Below are positions 1 to 13,125 of a stretch of 64,000 nt of DNA, one piece after another. Below the pieces are notes generated by a model. It did no database searches, was not told the DNA's origin, and worked only from the letters and a program-made list of their open reading frames with translations. Both the position numbers and the translations under genes were made by a program. Each line of letters starts with the position of its first letter. Within the stretch, counting starts at the first letter, position 1. Origin of the DNA: Tetrahymena elliotti 4EA (Eukaryota > Ciliophora > Oligohymenophorea > Hymenostomatida > Tetrahymenidae); the NCBI GenBank assembly GCA_000231825.2, contig JH720294.1, forward strand, positions 2,326,654-2,390,653, given 5' to 3'.

Positions 1-677
1 AGCAGTTAATATTGATATTAATTAAACAAAATATTAATTTAATAAATATATTTGCTTGGCTATTTCTTTTATTTGATTTTTGTTTTTTTGCTTGATATTA
101 AGTAAAATTTGCTTTTCTGCTTTTTGTATTTAAAATTTTAATTAAATTAATAACCAAGTCACTTTATCAAAGATTTTATTCAACTCATTTTCTTAATTTT
201 TTTCATTGATTTTACAAATCTTTGAATAGAATTTATTATTCAATTTAGTTTACTTTATTCATTCAAAGACAGACAGTAAAATTTTTGAATTCAAATCTCA
301 TTTCTCACAAAAAATTTAACAACAGTCAGTAAATCTTACATTTAATTTTTACAATTTAACAAGTTTTTATTTGAAATTAATATCTTCAAATATTCTAAAT
401 TAACTTTTTACTTTTAAGAAATTATTACATTTTATTATTAAAACAAAAAATTTTTATTTTTTATAATAAAATGATTATAAAACAAATAAAATAACACTAA
501 TTATTATATCTGACAATAAAAAAATATAAATTACATCTATAATATCTATATTACTTATCACAGTCGCAAATGTGTAGTAAAAATTTTTTTGTAATTTTCC
601 TATTTTGATTTTATTTCCAGATTGGTTTTTTTATTATTTTAGAATTATTATTACCATTTTATATAAATATTTGATTC
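1..677. other. AT-rich spacer
   Basis: No coding signal was found on either strand. A plus-strand ATG reading at 605-838 lies mostly opposite the C-terminal LRR coding sequence of the next gene and is a shadow. Confidence 0.6.
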
Positions 678-3600
678 TCACAATAAATCAGATTAAAAAT
701 AAATTAAATTTGGCATTTTTTAAATTGAATAAAAAAGAAACTATGAAATATTCCTTTTTTCAAAATAATTTTGTAAAAGGTCTAAAAATAATACTTCTAT
801 ATTCAAACATTTTTATAATGATAAACCAATTTATTTAAGTCCTTGATTAAAAATTTGGTTTTTCTTTAAATTTAGCTGTAATTTGTTTATTTGATTAGAT
901 TTTTCTAAAGCTGATAGAATTATATTAGCTGCTTCATCATTAATTTAGCAATCATTCAATTATAATCCAAAGTCAACAATTTTCTGACAATTTTATAAAG
1001 TTTATACAATCAATTTTACTTCTTATGTTTGAATAAGGTTAGAAGATAGATTCAGATTCAAATGTGAGATATTCTAACAATTATTTAAAGCCAAACAAAG
1101 CTATTTCACTCCTTATTATGATATGTTAGTTTCCATTAAATTTAATTTAAGTTCATTAATATCCTGGAGATTTTCTAAAGCTAAAGAAATATATTAAATC
1201 CCTTCATCTTTGATTTTATTTTTTCCTAAAGATAATTCTAAATACTAAATATTCAAATATTCTTATAAAGCAGTTGCAAAATGTTTTATAGTTTCTGCTT
1301 CTAAACTATTCTCATCTAGACTAAGACTTAAGTAATTCAATCTACTAAATTGTTTTAAAGCTAATGCTAAATCTTTTAATTTTTCCTTTGAAATATTATT
1401 ATCATTAAGGTTCAAAGTTAATTTAGTAGTAAATTAATGACTTTTTTCCAAAACTTTAATAATATATTTAGCTTCTTCAGCGTCTATTCTCATTCTTTCA
1501 AGTTTTAGAATCAATTCATTTGAAATTAAACAAATATTTTCATCTTTACACTCTTTAAGATATATTTTTAAATCTAAGAAGTTTTCTAATTATTCTAATC
1601 TTTTCATAATGTATTCTACCCCATATTCGAGAATATCAATTTCATTTAAAATCATCTATAAATTAGAAATATTCTTACATTATTTTAAAGACAAAATAAT
1701 TTATTTGGCTTCTTCGTTTTTGATAGAATTACTATTCAGGTTTAAATATAAATAGTCCAGTTTCTACAATTTTTATAAAGTTTGTGAAATTTGTAAGGCT
1801 CCTTCTCTTGAAATGGAGTTTTACTAAAGATTTAGTGATAAAATATTGATATTATGATATTATTCTAATGCTAATCGTATTAGCTTAACACTTTCATTAC
1901 CAATGCTATTTATGCTAAAATCTAATGCTAAATTAGAGATATTCTAGAGTTTTTGTAAAACACAAACAATATGCTAAAAACTCTCGGCTTCTAAATTACT
2001 CTTACCTAGACCCAAATTTAAATATTATAAATTCTAATATTTTTCTAAAAGCAATACTAAATGTTTTAATTTTTCTTTTGGAATATTATTATCATAAAGA
2101 TCCAAAGTTAATTAAGTACAATCTTCATAATTTTCCAAAATTTTTCTTATATATCCTGCTCCTTCTAAGCCAATACTCATTTTATTGAGTTTTAGCTTCA
2201 AATTAGTTTTATGTAAACTAATATTCTCATCTTCACATTCTATAAAATATATTTTTAAATCAAAGAGATTTTCTAATAATTCAAAGGCTTTTGTAATTTA
2301 TTAACTTCCTTCTTCTTCTATATTAATTTAGTTTAAAATCAGCTCTAAATAAGAAATTTTCTAACATTTTTTTAATGATTATATAATTTATTTAGCTCCA
2401 CGATTTTTGATAAAATTTTTACTGAGGTTTAAATACAAATTCTTCAGATTCTACAATTTTTCTAGGGTTTAACAAATCAATAAAGCTCCTTCATTTGAAA
2501 TGCTAATTTAGCTAAGGTTTAGAGATAATTTAGTGATATTCTGGCACCATTCGAAATCAGGTCCTATTAACTTGATTCCTTCATTACCAAATGAATTATC
2601 TCCTAAATTTAATGTTAAATCTGAAATGTTCTAGCATTGCTTTATACTTTTTATAATAAACATTACCCCTTGATTTTTAATTTAAGCGTTACAAAGATGC
2701 AGTTATAATTTAGTGATTTTTTGTGATTATTCTAAGGCTTGTCCTATTATCTTAACACCTTCATCACTAATATAATTTTCACTAAAATCTAAAGTTAAAT
2801 CAGAGATATTCTGGCATTTTTGTAAAACTTATTGAATAAACTTTACTCCTTAAATTTAAATTTCAGTTTACTTAAGATATAGATACAACTTAGTTAAATT
2901 CTAGCATTCTTCTAAAGCTCTACCTATTTGCTTAACTTCTTTAGTATCAATACTATTTTAGCTAAAATCAAATGTTAATTCAGAGATATTTTTACATTTT
3001 TATATGGCTTATGCTATATATTTTACTCCTTAACTTTAAGTTTCAGTTTATTAAAGTAGTAGTTATAACTTATTTATATTCTAGCATTCCTGTAAAGATA
3101 GTCCTAATTCCTTTATTCCTTCATCAAAAATATTATTATTGCTTAAATTTAATGTTAAGTCAGAGAGTTTATCGCATTTTTGTATAGCTTTGATAATATA
3201 CATGACTCCTTCTTTATTAATATTATTTTCCTTTAAATTTAAATTTAAGTAAGAAATTTTCTCAAATTTCTCCAAAACTAAAGAAAACTATTTCATTCCT
3301 TCATCGAAAATCAAATTATTTTCAAACTAAAAAGTTACATTTGTCAGATTTTTATTATTTTATAATGCCTATGCAATTTGTACAAGCTAGCGATCTTCAA
3401 TGGAGCTATGACACAAACAAAGACTTATATTTGTAATATATTAGCATTTTTCTAAAAATTTTGCAATATATTTTATACCTTCATTTGAAATATTATTCTT
3501 TGAGAGGTTTAGGTCTAAATTTGTCATGATTTCATATTTCTATAAAGCTACCACTATCTTTTAAATTCCTTCGTCTTATATGTAGTTAGATTCTAAATTT

Positions 3601-4571
3601 AGATTTAGACTTTCAATCTTCTAAAATCTTTCAAGACATTTAGCTAATAATGTAGCTTCTTCTATTCCAAAGTTATTTGAGCTTAGGTCTAAAGTTAAAT
3701 GTGTAACTTCACTTTATTCTTATAAAACCATTACAATTTGTTTAAGTTTTCGAGTGTTAATATGACTGTTGCTTTATTTAATTGTAATAAACTAAGAATT
3801 TTTGATTTCAATTAAATCTTTGGTTGAATTCTTTTTTATTTTATCATTATTTGATTTCCTAATCTGTGATTATTAATTATTTTGCAGCTCTTAATTAGAA
3901 AAATCATCAATTTAATTAATAAGTTAAACTAATTTTTCCTTGATTTCATTGTGTGATTCAAAACTTATTTTATTTTTTTTCATGTTTTCTATTGATTAAA
4001 GTATCTAATTTTAGAATAATTCCTAATTTTACAGAGACTCTTTCACAATATCTGAAAACTTTTGATTTTATAAATCAAAATCTATGTTTTAATTTATAAT
4101 TATATCTTTTAGCTATTCTTTTTTAGATATTCTATTATAAAGATCTGTTGGATATTCAAAGTTACTCAATCTTTATTCAATATTTTTTAAAGACTATTAT
4201 TCTTTGCTCTCAATCAATTTATTTATGTCGTTTCTTAAGTTATTATAGAAATTTTAAATTTCTAAAAAAATTTGTTTTTTGAATTCATTTTTTGTAGGCA
4301 GTTGCTTAAGCTATTCATACAAACCAGAGTCATTCAAAATAGGCCATCCTTTGAATATTGTTGTAAGATCACTATCAAGAATTTACATTAGATGTAGGAA
4401 TTTAAAATTTTATTATTAGACGCACAATAAACATTGGAGCATTCCATTTTAAAAATCATCTATTTTTAAAATTTCCAGTTTTTTCTTATGATTTGTGCAC
4501 TGCCTCTTGTAATTTTAGTTTAAAAATATTTAATTTTATTCTAACTCTTCACCTTAGTTAATTTGCTCCAT
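678..4571 (-). CDS. Giant leucine-rich repeat protein with N-terminal zinc-binding motif
   Basis: A single open frame of 1297 codons reads from ATG at 4571 to TGA at 678, with many in-frame TAA/TAG (Gln). The N-terminus starts MEQINQGEELEQN and has Cys-x2-His (about residues 25-28) followed some 19 residues later by Cys-x2-Cys, a possible zinc site. A Lys/Glu/Gln-rich coiled-coil stretch follows (about 4100-4330). From about 3780 to the stop the sequence is a long run of LRRs of 28-29 residues with the pattern LxLNLSxNNIxDEGIxxLxxxL, roughly thirty or more copies of the ribonuclease-inhibitor type. Such proteins are usually protein-binding scaffolds. The partner and cellular site are unknown. 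No intron is needed to keep the frame open, though in-frame introns cannot be excluded. Confidence 0.8.
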
Positions 4572-5219
4572 TCTATTATTACTTTAACTATTTTCTTTTT
4601 TTATTTCCTTCTTTTTATTCTTCTCTCTTATCTAATTCAATGATTATAATTTGTGTTTGAAATCTTATTTTTATTAATATTATAACAATTTAATAAAAGA
4701 AAAAAGAAGTGAAGTCTTTTTTAATAAATTTTCATTAATAATTTGTCATAAATATTTTTATAAGTCTTGATAGATATAAAATACTTTTAATTTATGATAG
4801 TTATAATATAATTTATTTCTATCTTAAAATATAAAACAATAAATATACAATAAAATTATTTAGATAAAATAAAATGTTTGATTGGACAAAATATTTTTCC
4901 ATAAGATTCCTTACTTACTCATATTCAAGCTTAGTAAAATAGTAAGAGAAAAGAAAAGAAAGCATTGTAAAATGTTCATTCGAGGAAGGATTTGGACATT
5001 AGTCTATTATTTTTATAATTATTTTAATTCAATAAAATGGATTTATATAATTTACTGGATATCTACAGGGAAACAATAATTGATAATTTTTTCTCTTTCA
5101 AATTCAGCTTCTTTGTCAGGGAGAGGAGGAATACTGTTAAAAATACTTTCGCTATCTAATAAATGATAAATAGAATTTAAAATAAAATATTTAGTGGTTA
5201 ATTTTAAATCTAAAGTAGA
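4572..5219. other. AT-rich spacer
   Basis: This is a spacer upstream of the LRR gene and downstream of the next gene on the same strand. The plus-strand ATG reading at 4882-5079 has no coding character. Confidence 0.5.
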
Positions 5220-6141
5220 TCATAAAATTAGTTAATTACTTCTAAAGTCTGCATATAAGTTTCCTGAAAAAAAGCCTATTTTTAATTTAAAACCTCAATA
5301 AAAAACTTTGAATTAAAGCAACTTTACCTAAAAACATCAAGATGACTTTAGACTAATGAGAGCCCTTAGCTATATTCAATAAAAACATTGTTGCTACTGA
5401 TAATCCAAAGAATGTTGCTAAAGATGGACCTTTATTTTCCCATTTAACCTTTTAGAATATTAGTAGAAAAAGTATTAATTTTCATAAAAGCTTAAATAAA
5501 TGTGTAGCTAGCTAGCTAGCTCATTACTTTTCTAATAATTTTTTTGGTTTATTCTTTTTCATCAGTTGTTGGAGGATAATTACTATACTTCTTCCAGAAC
5601 TCCATTTTTCTTCTTTAACATTTTTTAACTATTTCTGCATATTTACTATATCCATCTATACCTCTAGACTCACTTAAATGTTATCTTGCCCAATAAAAGT
5701 AATTTGGAAAAGGCTATTCTAAATAATTCAAAAATAAAGCATTAATCTAACTAAATCCTATTTGCATTTTATAAGAAATAATTCAAGTTTAAATTTACCT
5801 TCTTTCAAAGTATTGCTAAATAACACATCTCTATATTCTTCATCGCTTTCTAAAACTGGTTTTTTTTAATTGATTCTGCTCATCATGTCAACCTACAACT
5901 TGGCGATTGAATAAACTTGCATCTGCTAATAATAATATTCCTTTTTCCATCTATCATCTAATATTTTTTCTATTTCAAAAGGGTTAAACTTCTCCTCCTA
6001 GTCCATATCTAAATAAATATTTATTTTCTACTTTGATTAATTTTAAGAAAAATCAAGAACTTAGTTACTTACTAATTAAATATCTTTTCTAAATTAAATA
6101 GAAGTTTTCTGATAACCTTAATATTTATTATCCAATTTCAT
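5220..6141 (-). CDS. Five-exon protein of unknown function with one membrane segment
   Basis: Exons: 6073-6141, 5799-6027, 5528-5757, 5328-5448, 5220-5275. The introns are 45, 41, 79 and 52 nt with GT/AG ends, and all phases agree, giving 234 aa. The start (MKLDNKYQGYQ) is supported because exon 1 joins in frame; an ATG at 6006 is a fallback. The middle is acidic/basic and Tyr/Trp-rich (for example FYWARQHLSESRG). A single hydrophobic segment, GPSLATFFGLSVATMFLLNI, lies near residues 175-195, followed by a short hydrophobic C-terminus ending FRSNQLIL. I do not recognise the family. The layout would fit a small single-pass organelle or endomembrane protein, which is inference. The third intron (5449-5527) contains a (GCTA)n run. 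Confidence 0.75.
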
Positions 6142-7946
6142 TTTAAATCTTTAAAAGTTTTCATTTCTTTCATTCTATTCAATAAATCACCAAAACTATT
6201 TTAAAATTAAAATATTTTTGTTTTTGTGTTTATTTCATTAAAATAAGCTTTTTTGTATTTATTTATTTATTTACTATTTTATTCTCAAAAAAATTTAAGG
6301 TTCAAAATATATTTAAAATCTAACTTGAAAAATAAATAACCAATATTGCGATAGTAATTTGAGAATTTACAAATCATTGTAAAAATTTCATTTCTATGAC
6401 TTTAGAAACTATTTTAATAAAATAGACAGACTATCAGTTTTTGCTTAATTTCATTATTCCCTTTTAATTTTATCCCTTTTTGGTTTTCTTTAAATTGAGT
6501 TATGTAGTTGCATTTTTTATTGAGCAGCAATTGTGAAAGATTGAGACTTTATGATTCTTTTTTTCTGATTTAATATTTTTTACTAAGGATTGTTCATAGA
6601 TCTCTATTTCTTCATGCATACATTATTTTTTGTAATATTTCTTTAAGATAAAGTTTTAAACAAAATAAGATTTAAGTGTTTGTTAAATGTGTAAAATATT
6701 TTTAAGATAACAAACAAATAACTACTCAACTTTTTTAACTATGCCTAATTATTATATAAGTTGGCACTAAGTTCTAAATCAAATATAAATAAAGAAACAA
6801 TAATTAAATCTCGATAATATAAATAAATAAAGGTACATTTATGATGAATATTTTACTAAATATAACCTAACATTTTTTTGTGAACATCCAACAAATATTT
6901 TATTTTTATACTGAATTAATATTTTAAAAATTTACTTATTTTTAATACGAAATGATAATCATAGAAAAACTGCTCAAAATTAAAATTTATTAATTATGTT
7001 GTAATGGATTTTTTAATTATCTCTTTACTATCTCTAAAATGCATCTCACTCGATAAATATGAAATTAACTTTATTAAATATTTAATTAATAAAAATGTTT
7101 GTTCGAATAAAATTGAGCTCTTCCTTTTTTATCTTTTAAATATATTTTAATTTACCTCCTATTAAAAATATCTAAGTATTACCAAATAAATATAAGATAT
7201 TCATTATAATTTTTGACTTTTTAAAACTTTAAAAACTGTTAATAACTACTTTAATTTATCATATCATAAAGACTATAAAATGCAACAAAAATAAAGAAAT
7301 AATTATTGATTTAGTTAAAACCAAGATAATGTAATTAATTATTAATCTAATTTTAATGAATAGAAAAGAAAGATATAATGTAAATGTTAATTGTTAGAAT
7401 AAATGAATAAAATTGTAAAAATGATGAGATAAATATATAATGGATTGTAGATTTTCTTTTTTTTCTTTATTTTTAATATGTATCTGATCATTCATAATAA
7501 AAATTAGACTAAGTTTATATATTTAAAATAGCTGATGTAAAAAATAATCAGAATTAAAAAAATTTTTGATTAGATATGAGCATAGATATGTATAGGTTGG
7601 AGGTAGGTAGGTAGGTTGGTAGTAAATCATGAGGGAATTAATATTTAATAAAGATTTGCTGCAAAAAGTTAGTTTCTATTAAATGATTTATGTATGTATG
7701 ATATGGATAGAGAATATCTATTCATGAGTAATAAACCATTTGTGAGGTAAGATGGATTGATTATTCATAAAGCAAAAAAAAATTTGCAAACAATTAATAA
7801 TTAAAATGCCTCAAACAAACACGCATGCATTCAAACAAAACTTTATAAAAAATTCAATCAAAAATAAAATCAACTTTAATTTAGAAGAGAAAATAAAAGA
7901 TTTATTTATAGGTATAATTAATTATAAAGGATTAATAAATAGCATA
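6142..7946. other. Long AT-rich intergenic region
   Basis: This is a 1.8-kb divergent spacer between a minus-strand and a plus-strand gene, so it should hold both promoters. I see only homopolymer runs and a short (GTAG)n stretch near 7598-7620. An upstream ATG reading at 7806-8009 is not joined in frame to the PX gene. Confidence 0.5.
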
Positions 7947-10376
7947 ATGAATTCATTGACAGCAATCACAGTAATAATATTAAAAGCTATTTCAAAAATT
8001 AACATTTGATCCATTATTTACATCGAAGAAACTCATATAAATCAACATTTTTATTTTACAGGCCTCAATCATTGAGTGGAAATTCAGCGAAATTGATAAC
8101 ACAAAAATTATTTACATAATCGAAGTTGAAAAAAGAGGATAAAACAAATGGACTTTGAAAAAGCGTTATAAAGAATTCGATGAACTTAATAAAAACCTCA
8201 AAAAGCTTTATGCAAATCTTCCCCCTATCCCTGGTAAGACCCTTTTTGCAGTAAAAGATCCTGTTGAACTTGAAAAGAGAAAATAAGGACTTGATAATTA
8301 CTTGAAGGTGATTTGATTTGATACAAACTTAAAAAAAATAGGATTAAGGAAACATTTTTATTAAAATTAGTAATTAATTGCAAGACCAGATGTCTATCAC
8401 TCAGATTCTATGAAACAATTTTTAGAAGTAAATCATTTTCATCATTTTTTCACTTTTAAAAGCAGCATTAAATAAAAATAATTAAAATCTCTTAAAAGAA
8501 AATAATTGCAAAAATTATTGATAATTAGTGAGCATTTAAGAATAATTTAAAGAAAGATAAAAACAAAAATGTTAATTTTTATTGCAAGATTTGTTCAAGA
8601 AATGCTTGGAGAATTAGAAAAAATTTAGATTGTTTTTGATTTTAATTGAAAATTTAAACATTTTTTGCTAAAATTAATTAGCTTGACCAACATGCCTCTG
8701 ATTAAATTATCAATCCTCCTAGACAATTAGGTGTATTGACTGGTTTCGTTCATGGTGTTAGAGATTTTTTCTATGACCCAGATTAGGGAGTTCTTTTTGT
8801 TTTGTGTGGTGATATGAATGTTGCTTCAAGAGTAGATGCTTATTTGACAAATATGAAAATGCCTTGGGAAAAAGAGTAACCTTAAACTTTACTCTCAGTT
8901 GGTACTTTGGAATGCTGGCTTTAAAATAATTAGGGTGGTTTGGACTTCGAAAAGGCATGGAGCATTCCATATCCTCTCTAAGCTATTTGTATGCATTGGG
9001 AACCTTCTTCTTGCGTTCTTTCAGTTGGGTAAATTAATAAAATTTTAATCATTACATATGTGACAAGCAATAATAAAATTAATGAAGATATCTAATATAG
9101 AATGAACAATAGGATTAATTTATATGTCATTAATAAATAGTTTGGATGAAGGTAGAGTTAACTAAATTAGAGTAAATAAAGAAATTGCATACACTAGATA
9201 TGAAAATTTAATGGAATACAATCCTCATGAATAAAGAATTATGGGTATTTATTATGATAATATCACTGATGTTCTCTATACTTGTTCTGAGGATAAATTT
9301 ATTAAAACCGTTGAAAACAAAGAATGTACAAATGGTAAAAATTCTTCCTTTTTTAAAAAACGATCACTACTTTCACATTAAAAAAACTAAGATTTTTTGG
9401 AGAAATTATCTTATTTATTAAATAAAAATTAATTATGTATTATATTAAGATTAAGAAATTATTTATGAATGAATAGTTATTAGACATAGTGACACTGGTC
9501 TTACTGGGATGATTGGTGATAAGGAATATAAGAGATTATTTGTTAGTAACAGATCTGGTATTGTTTTCATATATGGTATCTCATCTGTAATAAAATTTAA
9601 TTTTCAATGAAATATATTTTAGTTAATTATATAAATTTTAAAAATAGACTGCTCCTGAATTGTTATCTTCAGTTTAAACTTAGTAATAAGGTGTTATTAG
9701 AGGTTTAGCATTAGATAATATTAAAAACTATATTATTACTGGTGGTTTTGATGATGGTGAAATTGCTGTTGTTGATATTGAAAAACCAGGAAGAGTAAAT
9801 AAAACTTTAAGCATTCATTTAGTTTGTAAATTAATTGTTTTAATTAATAATAATTAGGAAAAATATGCCAAATTATCTGCAAGTTTTGTTGGTAAAAAGA
9901 AAGTTAGATCAGTTTCTTGGTCTGGTTCTAGAGGTGAAATATATGTTGGAACTTAAGATGGTACTATTACTATCTGGAACGCCAAAAAGGGTGTTGCTAT
10001 ATGTAAGTTTTATTTTTGTTTCTATATTTTTCTAAGTAAGTGATTAAAAACATTAGATGTTATGAAGGGACATGATAACGAAATTACTAAAGTTTAATGG
10101 ATTGAAAATAAAGGAGGTATCCTTTTAACCAGTGCCAAAGAAAAGTTTATTAAAGTAAATTTTTAGTTATAAAAAATTTTAAAAGAATTCATTTTTAAAT
10201 AAATTTAGTTCTGGGCCATGCCTAAAGAATGGAGAGATAAGCATATAGAATAAGAAGAAGAAGATAATGTTTATAAATTAACTAAAGATGAAAAAGTTTA
10301 ACAAATAAAGAAAAAACTTGAAAAAGCAGAAATAGACTCAGATGAAGATGATTTACAAGGATGGCACAAGTATTGA
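7947..10376 (+). CDS. PX-domain plus WD40-repeat protein
   Basis: Twelve exons give 546 aa: 7947-7970, 8062-8307, 8371-8427, 8466-8527, 8589-8631, 8682-9028, 9141-9334, 9477-9586, 9648-9794, 9858-10002, 10057-10154, 10209-10376. All junctions are GT/AG and in phase. Residues about 8-110 form a PX domain: the basic RYKEF motif, the PPIPGK proline turn and a C-terminal KQFLE helix. PX domains bind phosphoinositides on endosomes. After a short linker, WD40-type blades follow (for example VYVGTQDGTITIWNAKKG and VRSVSWSGSRGEIYVG), then an acidic tail ending DDLQGWHKY. A membrane-recruited beta-propeller scaffold in endosomal traffic is a reasonable inference. The two small exons between 8466 and 8631 are the least certain; the first could begin at 8463. 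Confidence 0.85.
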
Positions 10377-11239
10377 AATAATTAATATTTAATTATTAAG
10401 TCAATTATAAAATAATAAACTAACTCTTTAATTGTTCTTAACAATAAATAAATCTATCAAATTATTAGTTTAATTCATTTATTAATTTACATTTATTCTC
10501 ACATTTAATTCCTACTATTCAAAATTCTTACTTTTCTCTCCCATTAAACTTCTTTCATTTTATCTTTCAAATGTTAGTTATTTTCAAATTTAAAAAACGT
10601 TTTGTTAAATTTACTAAAATTCTATTAAAATTTATTATTTATTCTTAATACTTATTTGGTTGGTATTTTATTTTTATTTCATTTATCTATTTTTGTATTT
10701 TCTATTTTTTATTATAATTATTTTAACTTTTCTAAAAAATATAAGATGCATTTTTTATATTTTTCAGAAAATCAAATTCACGTTAATAAAAAAATCTTCA
10801 AAAGTAATTTTTAAAAGTATTGCCCTTCAGCAAAAAAATCATAATTATTTATGTATAAATAGAATTTAATTCTGAAAGATACCGCTCACTATATTTATTT
10901 AGATTTTTTTAGTTTTTTTATTAGATTTTTTTAGTTTTTTTATTAGATTTTTTTAGTTTTTTTATCTCATAAAATTGAATAGAAAAATCAAACATAGTGA
11001 AAGCAAATTTAATTAGTGAATGATAATAGATTGATTAAATTGAATTAAACAAAACTTAAATTTTAAGTTAATAATTAGTGTGTTAAATTCTATTTAGAAT
11101 ATTTTAACATTTTTATTTAAAATCAGCATGCTTGCTGATTTACATATTTTATGATAAGTTTATGCTATTTTTTATTATTATTTTTGGAGTAAATACAAAT
11201 TAAAGTCAGTAAAAACAACTTTAAAATAATTTATTTATT
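10377..11239. other. Convergent AT-rich spacer
   Basis: This lies between the 3' ends of two convergent genes. It holds the 22-nt tandem repeat annotated separately. The ATG reading at 10660-10869 is Phe/Ile/Leu-rich and not credible. Confidence 0.5.
10899..10964. repeat. 22-nt tandem repeat, three copies
   Basis: The unit AGATTTTTTTAGTTTTTTTA plus two T repeats at 10901, 10923 and 10945 with almost no mismatch. It lies in the spacer between convergent genes and has no coding role. Confidence 0.85.
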
Positions 11240-12118
11240 TCATTGGGTTTTCATATTTTGCGAAATGGCATGGGTTAAGAAAGGTTTTAAAATGTGATCT
11301 GTCAATTAATGAATCTATGCATTTTTAATACCTGAGCCAGGATAAAATTTACTTCTCATTGTAATTCTTTTAAAAACACTAGAATGACTGACAATACAAA
11401 TATTATCCTCTTCAGATAGCAAAGCAAATAAAAAGAAAATAAGTAATCTTCTTTCTAATTATTAAATAGTTTCATCTTCAATTTAGAATTTAGTCTAACC
11501 TGATTTTTCATAATCTTTAAAGCTCCACCAGTCATCTTTTTATACTAGTTCTCCATTTATGTGCCATTTTTAAAATAAATTTTATCTGACATAATTCAAA
11601 TCTTTTCCTATATTAGCAGCAGACCCAAATCTCTCTTTGACATAATGACAAGCGATTACTTTAGAATGACTAAAATTATTTATCAAGCTCTAATCTTCCT
11701 ATGTAGCTGTATATCCAAAAGTTTCACAAGTTCTAGTCATAGGTGACACATAAACAGTATCAAACTTCAAATCTTTTAAATCTTTTTGCATTTTTTATTA
11801 CAAATTTTTGCATTAATCTTTCCCCTTTTAAGTGATCTCTGGATCTATATTTTCCTCTATTTTTGAATATCTAAATGACATATTAAAAATAGATTTTTTT
11901 TTCCATTAATTATATTTAGATTCAGCATGTCTAATAAAGTAGATTTTTTTCTTTTCTGTTAATTTAATGATGTGTTCAATGAAGTTCTTGATATCTGAAC
12001 CAATCTCTTTAGATAAATTTTTGAGAAATGATGAATTGCTTACATCATAATGATCTTCTTACTTTATTTTCTAAAGCAAAATATCATAAATCTCTCTATA
12101 TTTTATTTATTTTTCCAT
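11240..12118 (-). CDS. Histidine phosphatase (phosphoglycerate-mutase-like) family protein
   Basis: A single exon of 292 aa runs from ATG at 12118 to TGA at 11240. The branch-1 signature IYFIRHAESKYNQW is present with catalytic His at about residue 64 in the RHxxS motif. The second-half signatures are VYVSPMTRTCET (the usual SPxxRxxxT) and ICIVSHSSVFKR, which carries the second conserved His. The family transfers phosphate through a phospho-His intermediate; members include mutases and small-molecule or protein phosphatases. The substrate cannot be told from sequence. A 50-residue helical extension precedes the domain. The 3' end converges with the PX-WD40 gene. Confidence 0.85.
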
Positions 12119-12627
12119 TTTTTTTAAATCCAATTTAAAGTTTTTATTTTTTTTCACAAAAAAAATTATAAGAATTAATTAATTGATTATATTTTTTATC
12201 ACAATTTAAGTAGTCACTGTAGATAAATAAATCCATCAGTTCATATTAAAATTTCCTCTCCTATATTACTTAATAAAAATTTTCAATATATTTACCTTTT
12301 TAAATTACTATTTATTTAGAATTTAACAAGAAAAACTCTTGTTTCTACTTGATTATTTTTCTATATATATTTATTCTATTTCTTCAATTAAAAAAACTAC
12401 TTTGTTAGTTGCATTTTTGTTCATTTATTTTTCCATTTGATTGCATTTTTATTTATGAAAAAATTTTTGCTCTAAGTAAAAAGTAAAATATTTACAAATA
12501 ATTGTATTTAATATGATTTTCATTAAATATAATTAATTTATTTATGTGTAAAAAGTATGTGATTTCATTAAATCATATAATTAATCAAAACAATCAAAAA
12601 TTAATTTTTGGGCTTTATATTATCAGC
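12119..12627. other. Divergent spacer
   Basis: AT-rich DNA between the 5' ends of the histidine phosphatase (-) and the OPA3-like gene (+). It must carry both promoters. No specific motif was recognised. Confidence 0.5.
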
Positions 12628-13125
12628 ATGAACCCTTATTAGTTCATTTTACTATCTTTTAGTAGAGTTTTTAATAAACCAATTAATTATTTATCTGACC
12701 ATTTAATACGCTTTCTGGATAACCATTAAGTTTTAAGAAAAAAAGTGATCCAACTTGGAAAAGTAGTAATTCATAATGAAGAATAAAATATTATAGATAA
12801 AGCTCAAAGAAAAGCATATAAAAAATATTATAGTTGCAACAATAGGTTATTGTAAAAAGGGGCATAAAGCTGCATAGAACTAGCAATAGTTACTGTCATA
12901 GGAATATTCCCAACTTACTTGTATTTAAAAAGTTTATTTTCTAAAAAATAAACCCGATTAGACGAAGATATCAAAATCGCTGAAAATATCCTAGCAGATA
13001 TTGATTAAAGGCTAAAAAATTAAATAGAAAGTTCATCAAAACTTATCTCTATTTAAAAGTAGATGTAACAAAGTATCAATTAATATGACTTAATCCAACT
13101 CAATACTATTAAAAATTAAAAGTGA
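12628..13125 (+). CDS. OPA3-like mitochondrial protein (tentative)
   Basis: A single exon of 165 aa runs from ATG at 12628 to TGA at 13123-13125. The order of features matches the OPA3 family: a short N-terminus, a KPIxxL motif (FNKPINYLSDHL), a basic amphipathic stretch, then GAQSCIELAIVTVIGIFPTY, a hydrophobic segment preceded by Gly-Ala and a Glu as in OPA3, and a C-terminal coiled coil (about residues 110-150) rich in Glu, Lys and Gln. OPA3 proteins are mitochondrial membrane proteins linked to mitochondrial shape. Similarity is by motif order only. An unrelated small single-pass protein is the alternative. Confidence 0.55.

Noticed and set aside
3081..3275. Short LRR ORF as a small gene
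   Set aside because: It is one part of the 1297-codon LRR gene. The apparent stop is TAG (Gln).
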